A DNA stretch of 64,000 bases from Tetrapyrgos nigripes (Eukaryota; Basidiomycota; Agaricomycetes; Agaricales; Campanellaceae): assembly GCA_013368315.1 (NCBI GenBank), contig JAACJM010000276.1, positions 42,005 through 106,004 of the forward strand. The letters run 5' to 3'. The notes below the pieces were generated by a model that was given only the letters and a program-made list of their open reading frames with translations, was not told the origin of the DNA and searched no databases. Numbering within the stretch: position 1 is the first letter of the stretch; every line of letters starts with the position of its first letter. Shown one piece after another: positions 53,868-64,000 of the stretch. The position numbers and the translations under genes are program-made.

Positions 53868-56800
53868 ACCATCTACGTCTATACTTTCTCGGCCTGGAGC
53901 CCTACTCATTCCTTGTGAGTATGGTTGTTTTCTTCTAGCATCTCCCGTTTCTGACATAATTACGTCAGTACATCTCACTGGTCACTCCATATGACTGAAT
54001 GCCTTCTTCTATCGTCTAGTGTGGTCAATACCCACCTGAAATCGATGACTTCTTAAACTGTACGCGTCATTTCGTCTTCTTCGTCCATTTTCACCTGTAA
54101 CTCACGTGGTCTCCCTGACTATGCACTCTCCACTCACCTTACCCTTGTCCAACCCTCTCTCGACCTCACCTCTCTCTTAGCTCACTTGACATTATTTCAC
54201 ACAGCCCAGCCAACTCAAATTTGGCACCAACCGCACTTTCACCATTCCTTCGTAAGACGGGAAACAAGGCGGTACTTTCCCCGGACCTCTGCGAGACGGG
54301 TTATCCTAGAAATGTCTCGCGACTTTCAAAGTCCCAAATTTGCCTGCTTGTCCTGAAGAAGGTGTACATGTGCTAGGGATGGGTACCTAATGGGCATGTC
54401 TTGTATGTCTTATATCTTCAGATTTCTGTCTTGTCGTCCTTTTCTTTACTTCGCTCATTCCCCGCTCTGCTGTTCTCCATTTCTCTTTTTCATCCATTCT
54501 TGCCGTCTCTTCTCTCCTTCAATGACATGATACTCATTCCAAGCTCTACAGCTGCGGCGAACTCAACACGTATACCCTACAAACGGCGTGTCACCGGAAC
54601 ACCCAGCTCTGCACCTCTCGCTTCAGCCAAATCTGCTACTTGGTGTGAAGGATCCTTAGGCAACTCCGATGTTAACGTCAACTTCAACACCGAGAATGGG
54701 AATACTAACGCCAACGGAAATGAAAACATAGGGAATGGCCAAGGAACCCCCAACCCACCTTGCAGTCCGTCGTATAGGAGAAAAAGTTGGGATTTTTGGA
54801 TGGTGAGTGTCTCTCAGTGCGCTGTGTTGCGTTGAGTGTATGGAACAGCTGACTGATTTTCGTTATATGCTTCAGCGCACAAACTGACATATTCCTCTCC
54901 AAACCCTCCCCTGAGCCTCCTAGGCTGACTATGACGACTGTTAGAGCTTCGTCCAGTGCTACTTCACCCTCTTCGGCTTCATCTACACAGACGGATTGAA
55001 ATTGGACACCGGCTCCGGGATTCCAATGAAGGCCTCTGGGTTGCTTTGCTCCGTCTCCATCCTATGATCGTCACGTCAGGGTATGTTGTATTTGGCCTTT
55101 TCCTGGTGTCTCTTTCTTACTAATTTATGCAACTCCGTTCTTTTCTTTGAAGCAGATTCTGAAGACATCCCTTTCCAATGACTTCTAATGTTCTTCGTTG
55201 CGAGAATGGATGCTTGGTGGAAACTGTTTCGAATAACATACCAAAATTGACTTGTACGTGACTCCTTGCTCTTTTATTACATTCTCAATAACGATGCAAC
55301 CTATGCAGACAGGTCTATCTGCTCTGACTTGGACCATGGCTCGGCATTGTTGTAGGTCGTCGTCCCTGTCGTAGTGGAAGATGGGATACGTGTGCTGGAC
55401 GTGGAGCCTTTAGGTTGACGCCCGATGGTCAAGGGTGCTCCCATCATTTTACAGAGGTACACCTTCATCTTCGAAGTATTTTGATCGCATTATTGACCCT
55501 CCCCGCCCCTTTTGTATCCCCTTCTGTATTCCCTACATGTACCTGTACCAGCGTCAAGCTCAACCCTCGGTCGTCGCCGCCCAGACTTGCCATGTCACCA
55601 CCAACAACTTTTGATGACCTTTTCTGCAAGACCTTTTCCGGACTTTTTGGTACTTTGCAGTGGGCCTCGCAACCGGCGAGGACTTTTGTGTACTTTTGCG
55701 AGCTTGTCTACCAGTAGACCGAAAGCCTAGAGTGTATGTAGTACTACATGTACAGCAGGTAGCGCGTCACCCAATGTAAATCATGAAGAGAACGACACTG
55801 CTCTCCCCATCTTGTCCATAGTGTTGACAGTGAGCATGCATGTTGTGTGCCGAGCGCTGAGCACTTCAAGGCGGGGGAACGGCTGAAGGAATTCGAACGA
55901 CGGATTTTTCAAACGAGTTCTGTTCAAACTCCGACACATTGTGACGTGTACTATATATACAGTCGTCCATCAAGCCACTTACATCATCATCTACGTTTCC
56001 TTGTCGACGTCCTCAACATTGTCAACGTTGCCCTCAAGATTGCCCTCAACTCCCTCAACCGACGCTGCCCATCAAAGCCGCCAACGTTCTTTCCATTGTC
56101 CTCTATGTTTTCTCTGTCTTCGTCAGCCTCTCAGTGCTGTTAACTCCACATCAACGCTCTACTTCTCAGCAACGCTCAGAAAGTCAAGCCCTCCTCAAAT
56201 CTCAATTTCGTTGATGGCCCCAATTTTTCCCTATGTGCATCAGGCCCACAGAGACATACTACATGGTGGTTTTGCCAGATGGGAAAGGAAGCACGTTGAG
56301 ATGTTGGCAAGGAAAAAATGTTTGCACAAGGTAAATGCATTTTTTCCCCTACCAAGTTGCTTTTTCATACGATGATTTCCAACAGGGCTTACCACGGGAA
56401 GCACAAACTTGAGATAGCTAGCATAGCGCAATTGGTTTGTGGTAAGTTATGCTCCATCTGTGCTCAAGAAGTCGTTCTCATTCTTTTGACAGGACCATGC
56501 TGTCTGACCGTTGAAGAAGCGTAGATGCATTGGTGGGCTGGTTGTAGTGCCGCGGAAGCTACCAGGATATATGTATATAGAACTTTTTCCAACCTTTTGT
56601 TCATGTACTTATTTGAACTTTTTCGAACTTGTAAAAGTAATGGGACCTGGCTTTTAAAAGTCCGGAAGGCCCGGCGAAAAGTGCCTGAAAGTTCGGGAAA
56701 AGTTCGAAAAGGCGAAATGCCTTTTTCAAGGGGGACCCGGGATTGCGGACCGGCACACTCCGGTGGTCGGTCGGCAGTCTCAGGTCACTAAAAAATTTTG

Positions 56801-57890
56801 GAACCCTATGTTTTGCGCGACATTTGAGCCACTTAAAATGTCTTAGTTGCCAACAGAGGCATCCACATCTTGCAGGCGGCTCGGTTTTGGTCACAAATCC
56901 AAGGAAACCTTCAATTTGGCTTGGTCTAGACTGTTTTAAGGCTGGTCGAGGTTTGCTATAGTGTATTAAATTTCAGTGGCTAAGCACTTTCATGCTCTTG
57001 CCGCTGTACTTACTGTCCTTACTGTAACTTACTATGTGCCAAAGTGACGCAGAACTACGATAATTTTCATGTACTGTACTTCAAATTGGTTGAGCACAGT
57101 GAATAGATGTTCTTAAAATGTTTAAGTATACCTACCAATCATCCGCGGATGAAGGTAGCTCATCCAAACAGCATCTCATCCGCTAGGAACTAGCCAAATT
57201 TGGTAAGTCGGTGATTAGTCAGTGAGAATAACCTTCCAAATATGGTAAGTACAGTCGGTCGGTCGCAGCCTGGAGGTCGTTAAAAAATTTTTCAACATTG
57301 TGTAATGTTACAAAATTTTCGGTCCCCCTTGGCCTTTTTGCTGATGTTCGATATCCACAAATGGGAAAGCTCTGTCGGTGACTTGGGCTTAGCTTCAAGG
57401 AGAAGGAGCTGTGTCATTGTTCGATCTGGCTCATGAGTCCTGAGAGGGAAGACCGCCAGACAAATGCCATGGACGTGTCGGAGCAGAGCAGGAGCAGCGA
57501 ATACGATTGCAGGTGATGCTCGGACAGTCACCACGTTATACTATCTAAAAGTGGGGAAGTCAGGCTTCGATGCACCGGGTGTGGATCCTCGGAAGGTTTA
57601 GACGCTATGCAGAGGGAGAGGGCAATAAGGACTGCGCCAATAGGGGTTAAACGTTAAACTGTTGTGGTTGTGGCAGTGTAGAGCTTTCAAAGGTGTTGAT
57701 AAACATGTACAAATACCTTCCGACAATAATCTCGTCTTTGTGTTAAAGGCGCGCTCATAGTCTCTTTGCAACATGACAAGAGGAGAGCAATTTCTATATT
57801 GCATATACATTGACATATACTTCACAAGACGCGGCCGTGATACACCTTCACCACACTGAAACCATTCATCCTATTGCCAGCCTTGCCTTC
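53868..57890. other. gene-poor region
   Basis: Short open frames only. A plus-strand frame from the ATG at 54532 (ILIPSSTAAANSTRIPYKRR, then an Asn/Gly-rich NTENGNTNANGNENIGNGQG) ends with a good GTGAGT donor at 54804. An Ala/Ser/Thr-rich open stretch (54875-54999) could be a second exon but does not join in frame. A short duplicated motif, GGTCGGTCGGCAG/GGTCGGTCGCAG followed by TAAAAAATTTT, lies near 56765 and 57257. Between 56590 and 56740 are several GTTCG/CGAAC palindromic words. Confidence 0.35.
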
Positions 57891-57893
57891 TCC

Positions 57894-58326
57894 TCAATCG
57901 CAAGTTCCAGTAGGGAGTCCTCCTGGTCCTGGTCCGGGACATTGACCCTAACGATTTGAACAGCAGCGAAGTTATCAGTGAGGATTAGTACGTCATAATC
58001 ACAGATAGTGGTTCCTCACGATTCCGTTGTCATCAAGATTGGTACATGAGTTGAATGGAATGCAGAATTTTACGGCAGGCTAGTTGAAGCGCATTTTCTA
58101 GATTGACAGACGTTTCCAAACATAATAAAATGCCTTACCACAGAGCAACACACCTACATATAAAAGAATTTCAGCACCGGTCAACCTGGTAAAACTTTTC
58201 TTGTTCACGTACTTCACTTCCAGGACAATCATCGAAGGTGTTGCAGAACTGGGCAGCGGATTGACCGATTGCTGTGATCAACATGACTGTGACTGCGACG
58301 AAGATTCTGTTGAGCTTGAGTTGCAT
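57894..58326 (-). CDS. small secreted cysteine-rich protein
   Basis: Four exons join in one frame on the minus strand: 58326-58213, a 15-nt micro-exon 58153-58139, 58079-58020 and 57947-57894. Introns of 59, 59 and 72 nt have GT/AG ends. The predicted protein has 80 residues. It starts with an N-terminal signal peptide (RIFVAVTVMLITAIGQSAA). The mature part has eight cysteines in the order C-x5-C-x5-CC-x7-C-x5-C-x9-C-x13-C (FCNTFDDCPGSEVCC, FCIPFNSC, GQCPGPGPGG, TCD). Eight cysteines with a CC pair suggest four disulfides and a compact extracellular fold. Such proteins in mushroom fungi include effector candidates and surface or defence peptides; no known family is recognised. Splice sites were read by eye, but phase and intron lengths agree well. 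Confidence 0.75.
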
Positions 58327-58764
58327 GATTGATGCAGAGAACGAGAGCTTTGAGATTGATTATCCTGAGAGAGGATGTCCGACGTCGAGGAAACTCGAGT
58401 TGGGAGTGGGTATCATTTGTGGACTTATTTAAATACCTTTTCCGAAACTTGCATGTGTTCCCTTCTGGCCATGGGTGTAGATAGATAGATAGATATACAC
58501 GGTATGATCGTCTACATACATACCTGGTGTATATTCTGTATAGCCCGCCATGGCATGCATCTACTCCAAACCTCCAATCAGCAAAATCGAGCACGTAACC
58601 ATTATGACGGTAGTTCCACGGTGGGTGATTGTCAGATCAGAGACTTGCGGCGCCATTTGACATCTGGAGAAAAATAGCTTGAAGGTTAGGTTTCGAAGCG
58701 AATGGACCCATCCTGAGCGCACACGGATGACTAGGGACGAGAAAAAGTAGCAGCTAAAGTTATT

Positions 58765-58951
58765 TTGATCAGGTCATGTTCCTGGCTAAATCCAGAAAAG
58801 GCTTTCCGATGACATAGAAGTTGAAGCTTCGGCGGGTAATACACTCCTCCTAAGTTACATTGATCAAGTCATGTTCCTGGCTGAACCCAGAAAAGGCTTT
58901 CCGATGACATAGAAATTGAAGCTTCAGCGGGTAATACACTCCTCCTCCTCC
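58765..58951. repeat. 95-bp tandem duplication
   Basis: Copies start at 58765 and 58860 (TTGATCAxGTCATGTTCCTG ... ACACTCCTCCT) and differ at few positions. A CTC microsatellite ends the second copy. Confidence 0.85.
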
Positions 58952-60599
58952 TGGTTGTTCTTTCCATCGTCAGACTCAAGGGGAATCCGGACAAATAGTG
59001 GGTAGCACTTCCAGTGCCTTGAGAAGATGGACATGAGCGCAGTTTCACAAAATTCATTGGAATGACAAATATAGGATTCGTTTTTTTAAAAGTTCATGTC
59101 CAAAGATCAGAGTATGGGGCTGGGAGCTGAGCCCTGAGCCCTGAACTTCTAGTAAGAGCTCTGGGACCTTCGGTCCGATTAGATTGACCATTCTCTGAGA
59201 AGTACACGTCTTCACTCTTTGGCTGTCCGGCTTTTGGTTTCAAGATCACCCAGCTCGCAGATAACGCTGACAGAGGAACGTGGAGACCGAAGTCAAAGTA
59301 GGCAACTCTGATCACATATCGTCAGTTCGCATACAGCGAAGCCTCGTATTTCATGATCAAACTCCTTCGAAAGTCCGCAGATTTTACCCTCGCTCTAAAC
59401 GTCCAACCTTCGATCCCTCTGAGCCTCAGCCCAGAGGGATAAGGTTATGCTCTAAAGTCGCATTTGACGATGTCTGTTAAGGTGCGTTTTGATTAGTTAT
59501 CGGCAAGTATATACGTACCTGACATGGTGAACTCATAGGGCGGACTTTGGGTACTTCAGCTGAGGAAAAATCGTTTACGAGTCCTATTTATAGGACGAGT
59601 CTTATTGTGAGGTCAAATGGTCGCACTTATCGCATCCTGGGAAAACATATCTTATTTTTTAAGACGGCAGACTCGGCACCAAAATACCTTCTCCGCAAAT
59701 TCTCCGTCGAGTGACCAGAGCCTAGGATCTCTTCAGAGTCGATCGTTCAATTGATTTTGTGCAAGAGGATGAGGACTCGTACCTGCCGCTGTATACAGCG
59801 GCCTGCACTAGCATATTTATCGTAGTAGTACTCTTCCCTAGTTGTCGTTAATATTGAATTGAAGTTCCACGCCACAATCTGCCTAGGAGGTTCTCAACTC
59901 ATCGCAGCTCACTACATTAGTACATACACATGCGACTCATTTTTCTGATCACAAGACAAAACCCGTCTCCCGAATTTACATCGGTGACTGACTAGGACAG
60001 TGACTGTTAGTAAGAGGGAAGGTCGATGAAAATGTTTTTCAGTGGGAGTGGTGGCATGAGTTCTAGTAAAAGCTTGTAATGCGACGTGAATTACGACTGT
60101 TTTCCGTGTCTTTCCTCAGCAATGCGTCGGCCGAACTGCGAATTGGCAAAGACTTGGACCTTGGACCCTGCATCACCTGATCGACCTACATCAAAACTTA
60201 GAGTCATCAGCAGCACTAGCATTTACGAGTAAATTTATAGAATGAAAATATACGCACGACAAATTATGTAGACCTATGAACGACGTCAAGCCTGGCATCT
60301 AGGCCGACCCTAAGGCATAAGCGTGCACGTACAAGTTAGTCTTTTGGCAAATCTTGGGCCGCCAAACTTGGGCCCAACTATGGGCGAAATAGTGTATCAA
60401 AAATCGGTTTTTAGAAAGGTCCATTTTCGTGACAGGGGCTTGGGAAAACACTGAAAATATCTGGGCAGGTTCCAAGACCCAGGGCCTCAAACGAGTCAGT
60501 GAATTTCAATCAGGTTCATGATTTTTTAACAGTTGCTTGGGTCTCAAGCTAGATAGGTCATTGCAATTGAGACTGGTGTACTTGACATAGAGTCAAATG
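58952..60599. other. stretch without a recognisable gene
   Basis: Only short frames without coding character; no RNA gene, terminal repeat or promoter recognised. Confidence 0.4.
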
Positions 60600-60645
60600 G
60601 TTCTTAACAGGTCAGGATTTCCAACAAGTTGGGATTTTCAGCAGG
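60600..60645. repeat. short minisatellite interrupted by the TRIM
   Basis: Units of about 17 bp (AACAGGTCAGGATTTCC, AACAAGTTGGGATTTTC) precede the TRIM and continue after it (AGGTCCCGATTTCAACAGGT, 61350-61390). Confidence 0.55.
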
Positions 60646-60764
60646 TGTAACGGTTCGTTACTCCATATATAGCGCCTGCGACGGTATTCACACGTACCGA
60701 ATTTTGTGGCCTTTTGGTCCAGTTGGAGGTTGGGTCTCATCGCAGGCTGACCTAATCCTTTACA
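60646..60764. repeat. TRIM LTR, left
   Basis: 119 bp, ends TG...CA; GCAGG directly to its left. Confidence 0.9.
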
Positions 60765-61229
60765 GAATATTCGGTACACAGCGGTCGTTGGTTTCGATTC
60801 CCGGGAGCACCCATTTCGGGCCCGTGGATTCTGCCCTTCATTCGAATTGACGGCTGAGGATTGAGACTGGCGTGGGAAACCAGAATCGATTCGGGGTCTT
60901 CTATATAAGGACATTCTTCCGGACTGGGGAAAGATGCCACTGCTTCGCATGGCAATTTACGAGGCCTGTAGTAGCACATCGTAGGGTGAAGGTGAAAGGA
61001 CTTATGAAAATCCGATGCGACTTGGGCTATGTCATTGTTTGTTCATGGTTGACGACAGCTTGGGTCGGATCAAAAAGCCGACGGCATCCTCGTTCGGTTG
61101 TCGGCATCATAGAGACTGGCCAATAGAAATTGCAGGCGTGGAAAAGTTGCGAAGACGACATAAGTTAACTCGGCTAAAGGCCTCGTAACCTGAGAGACCC
61201 GGGAGGAGATTGCCTCGAAGGGGAGATAA

Positions 61230-61348
61230 TGTAACGGTTCGTTACTCCATATATAGCGTCTGTGACAGTATTCACACGTACCGAATTTTGTGGCCTTTTG
61301 GTCCAGTTGGAGGTTGGGTCTCATCGCAGGCTGACCTAATCCTTTACA
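61230..61348. repeat. TRIM LTR, right
   Basis: 119 bp; three substitutions relative to the left LTR (GCGCCTGCGACGG versus GCGTCTGTGACAG). Confidence 0.9.
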
Positions 61349-61681
61349 GCAGGTCCCGATTTCAACAGGTCAGGATTTTTTGACAGGTTCAATTTCCCAC
61401 CAGGTTACCCCTCAGGAAGGTTGAGTACATGACTGCAGGTGGCACAGGTCATGATCAGTATATAATTTTTGTGATGATTTTGTGAAGTCATAGCTTTATT
61501 TGCATATTATTTTTGAGCTTTGAGCTTCTGGGGCCATGATTGCAGAAGTTACGGTCCCCTTCAAGATTCAAGACTAAGATACATTCACTATCTTCATGGA
61601 ATATAGAGACCTATTGTGATGACCATTTGTTTGCGCTGTGCCTCGCAGTCCAGTGAACCCAGCCTAGCCCACTCACTCTCT

Positions 61682-62936
61682 TCACGCTACCTTGATGTCC
61701 ACTGTTGTCTCCGTGTGGATCTGATCAGGATGGGTGATATCACGGATGTTGCTGAACTTGGGAGTTGGCTCCAGAGGAATATTGTCAATACGAGTTGTAC
61801 TTCCAGAGGCAGGCACTGCCCAAGATCGACCGTAGCACGATTCGCAGAGTAGGTATCAGTGCTTGTCCAAGCCCTCCTTCTGGAAACTCTGGCAATGATC
61901 AGGAGAGGTGCTATGATCTAAGTGGTATTTCAGCTGACTGCTGCAGAGGATACACACGAAATAAGTCAATGTACCTGAGTTTGCGAAAGGATAGGCAAGA
62001 AGATAGCAGAAGCACTATTTCCAGCAGCGTAGGTCCGATAAATAGCACCGAAAATACTGCATATAGTGCAGAGCTTTCCACCAACATGGCGACGATGGGC
62101 ATGTAGGGAAGGTTGTTTGAGTCAGGGAGGGATTGTACGGCTCCTAATCTCCGTTGGTGGATTATCAAACGGGAGGAGATTAAGAGTGTCAGTAGGACGT
62201 TGAGTGTGGTGGCGAGGGAGAAGTAGGGAAGACCAAAATCCACAGCCTCTTCCGTGAAGAGAGTGGCGGTTGGGACTGAAAGCTGATAGAGATACATCGC
62301 TCCCATCGCTTTAGGTGGAAGTAAGCCAGTGGGTCAAGGCACTTGGGGCCTTAATGGAGAACCACTCACCAAGATCTGCCAGGTACAACAGGACGGGAAG
62401 AAACAGCACCCAGGCCTTTTCTTGCCAGATGATTCTGCACCGGAAAAGCTACATAGGACTATTTCAGTAACATGCTCACTCGCAAAGAGATTCGAATCAC
62501 GTACTAGCAATGCGTCCGCAAGCCAGTTGGCAATGATAAACGTTGCATTTGGCGTAAGTGCAACAGGCAGTAGAATACACCGAGAGCTCATAGGCTTCAG
62601 GACCGCCAGGAAAAATCTCGGTGATCGATGAAAGCTAGCTGCATGAGATGAACGTTCATCGCCATGAAGACAGTTCCAAGTCCAAATAGCACCAAGGTGT
62701 ACAGTGCAAGATAGTAGTTACGATTACTAGACATGTTGGTGCGTTTGGACCGCAAGAGCAAAATCATGCATCTGAAGAACAAATAATGCTGAAGCCTGCA
62801 GGTAGATTATTAGACATAGACATACAGCTGTATGAAACGGAGAAGGGCTCACCGAAGAATATTTCTGAAATATGGTACCAGCAAAATCGCAATGTTCAAG
62901 GAAGAGTAGTTCTGCTGGTTCAGAGGAGTCTGCCAT
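61682..62936 (-). pseudogene. basidiomycete seven-helix membrane protein gene, apparently frameshifted
   Basis: Exon 1 is 62936-62853 (28 codons, MADSSEPAELLF, ends FQKYSS). An intron of 64 nt leads to 62788, where HYLFFRCMILLLRSKRTN continues through LYTLVLFGLGTVFMAMNVHL and AFIDHRDF. Later pieces are NATFIIANWLADALL, LFRCRIIWQEKAWVLFLPVL, FSLATTLNVLLTLLISSRL, MLVESSALYAVFSVLFI, SASAIFLPILSQTQ, IIAPLLIIARVSRRRAW and a hydrophilic tail ending ETTVDIKVA at 61682. The order of hydrophobic segments fits a large uncharacterised basidiomycete family of about 330 residues with seven membrane helices. One-base changes after HRDF (a run of five T) and before ALTPN, plus one in the tail, disrupt the frame; these may be decay or assembly errors. 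An alternative in-frame ATG is at 62957. Confidence 0.68.
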
Positions 62937-62957
62937 AGCTGCTGAGGCTCCAAGCAC

Positions 62958-64000
62958 TACCTCGAGGACTTATAAGTGCTGAAACTGATGAAAAAATACT
63001 TGAGTACTGGAGGAAAGCTATGAATCATCAATTTTGGAAATGATCTGAGGGATAGCCCTCGCCATCCGTACCTAGTTAGATAGCTACGGTGTTCCTGAGA
63101 ATAGCTATCTTTATACTACCTCTCGTACGGAATTCAGGCTTCTAGCTGGCTCCTCCTGCACTCAGCATGGAAGTAGCCGGCGGTTCAAGTTGAACGCGTA
63201 CCGCAGATGACTCTAGATGCAGTACCTCTGTTAAGGTTTGAACGAGGAAATGTGGGTCACCGCTGCGCGTGGCACGAGAAGAGGCCCAAATTTAGTGATT
63301 GGAATTGCCACCAGGTGGCCCTAATGAGCATAGCCACAGGCAGAAACGATGTGTGTAAGAACGACCCTTAAAAGGGCTCGTAACTTCTGAAGGTTGCTTC
63401 TCTTTGCCCTGAGATAAGAGTGAAATGACAAAGCCTAGCCTGAACGGGTTAGAAGACCTGGGATAGCGCTTGTAGCACATTCCCTTCGTCAAGTTCAATT
63501 CGCATGACGCCGAAAATACCAAAATATCCGCTCGCGGATGGGTGTACGAAATGGAGATACATTCGTAGTCTACATAGAAGTCCAAATAGATTATGTGTCA
63601 GTAAGCTAGATATATGAATAGAAAGTTGATATGTTCGGACGCCTTTCGGTACATTTGTTTGGTGAACTATCAAATCTCTTGAAAGAACTTCAAATAGAGC
63701 TTAAATCGGGACTCTGGACATGATTAAGGATATTCTTCAAAATACACCATGTCTGGATTTCTGATAAGAGTGCCTATAATAGTAGAAGGAACAACTATTT
63801 AGATTCAATCTGTTATCCACGATATCGACTTGCACAAATTTGACTAAGGACTACATGAAACAGGCCCATCTATGTTGGAACACAAGTAACTGCGACGGGT
63901 CTGTCATTGTAACCCGTCTCACGAAGATCAAAGATGATGTCTCCTGAGTCCACGATGAGACTGTCGTCCGAACAGTCTGGGGTCCTGGTTATCGAAATTC
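62958..64000. other. gene-poor end of window with MITE relic
   Basis: Near 63507-63537 GACGCCGAAAATACCAAAAT... matches the terminal repeat of the 38862-38991 MITE. A weak inverted counterpart (GGACGCCTTTCGG, about 63638) may mark its other end. No gene recognised. Confidence 0.4.

Larger units (their letters stand above)
60646..61348. mobile_element. TRIM: 703-bp LTR element without coding region
   Basis: Two 119-bp direct repeats (60646-60764 and 61230-61348), starting TGTAACGG and ending TTTACA, enclose 465 bp. They differ at three positions. A 5-bp GCAGG duplication lies directly outside each end (60641-60645, 61349-61353). Each LTR has a TATATA box, and a purine-rich GAAGGGGAGATAA (61217-61229) precedes the right LTR. 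There is no gag or pol. These features define a terminal-repeat retrotransposon in miniature, mobilised by another element's proteins. No clear primer-binding site was found. Confidence 0.9.

Noticed and set aside
53868..54400. Search for the missing 3' part of the DUF6606-type gene
   Set aside because: No frame next to the right LTR resembles the family's ATP-binding region or later domains.
60790..60805. tRNA-like B-box word (GGTTTCGATTCCCGGG) inside the TRIM
   Set aside because: No matching A box or cloverleaf could be folded; the word differs from the B-box consensus by an extra T.
60629..61126. Short frames inside the TRIM as possible proteins
   Set aside because: They cross the LTR border and have no gag- or pol-like motif.
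63292..63585. 97-codon minus-strand frame
   Set aside because: It overlaps the MITE relic and lacks coding character.

Overview
The window looks like nuclear DNA of a mushroom-forming basidiomycete (Agaricomycetes). The evidence is genes with short introns of about 55-75 nt, a Plavaka transposase, a fungal Helitron, chromodomain Ty3/gypsy and Ty1/copia retrotransposons, a DUF6606-type giant gene, a STAND-NTPase/TPR receptor and a basidiomycete seven-helix membrane protein. I cannot name the species. Most of the window is transposon-derived and only a handful of host genes look intact.

Layout. 1-3.3 kb: a STAND/NB-ARC-TPR receptor-like gene (minus, running off the left edge), a candidate N-terminal mini-exon and a small basic protein. 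3.3-6.3 kb: two tandem-repeat arrays, a dispersed repeat and two 232-bp inverted-repeat elements. 6.5-7.9 kb: a multi-exon gene of unknown function. 8.0-19.4 kb: a decayed Helitron split by a young full-length chromovirus (8360-16123; 484-bp LTRs with one difference; 5-bp target duplication). 20.25-24.07 kb: a complete hAT transposon with terminal repeats and an 8-bp target duplication. 24.8-28.2 kb: degenerate fragments of MAP-kinase-kinase-like genes. 28.25-31.9 kb: a Plavaka transposon carrying a coiled-coil passenger gene, cut by a Ty1/copia element (31906-38754). 38.86-38.99 kb: a small MITE. 39.5-45.8 kb: the 5' half of a DUF6606-type gene with a premature stop and several frameshifts, cut off by a second Ty1/copia element (45789-53867). 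53.9-64 kb: mostly gene-poor, with a small secreted cysteine-rich protein gene (57894-58326), a tandem duplication, a 703-bp TRIM element (60646-61348) and a frameshifted seven-helix membrane-protein gene.

Most interesting points. (1) The chromovirus carries an extra 3' ORF with a paired Cys/His module that also occurs in the Gag of the unrelated copia element. (2) The chromovirus primer-binding site is complementary to the predicted start of its own transcript, as in Tf1-type self-priming. (3) The copia element has about 866 nt open in two sense frames. (4) Both copia elements lack target duplications and sit at breakpoints where a gene is cut and does not resume. (5) A TRIM with a perfect target duplication is present.

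Limits: exon boundaries were read by eye from splice signals, domain names come from motif recognition without database searches, and the many single-base frameshifts could be real decay or assembly indels.
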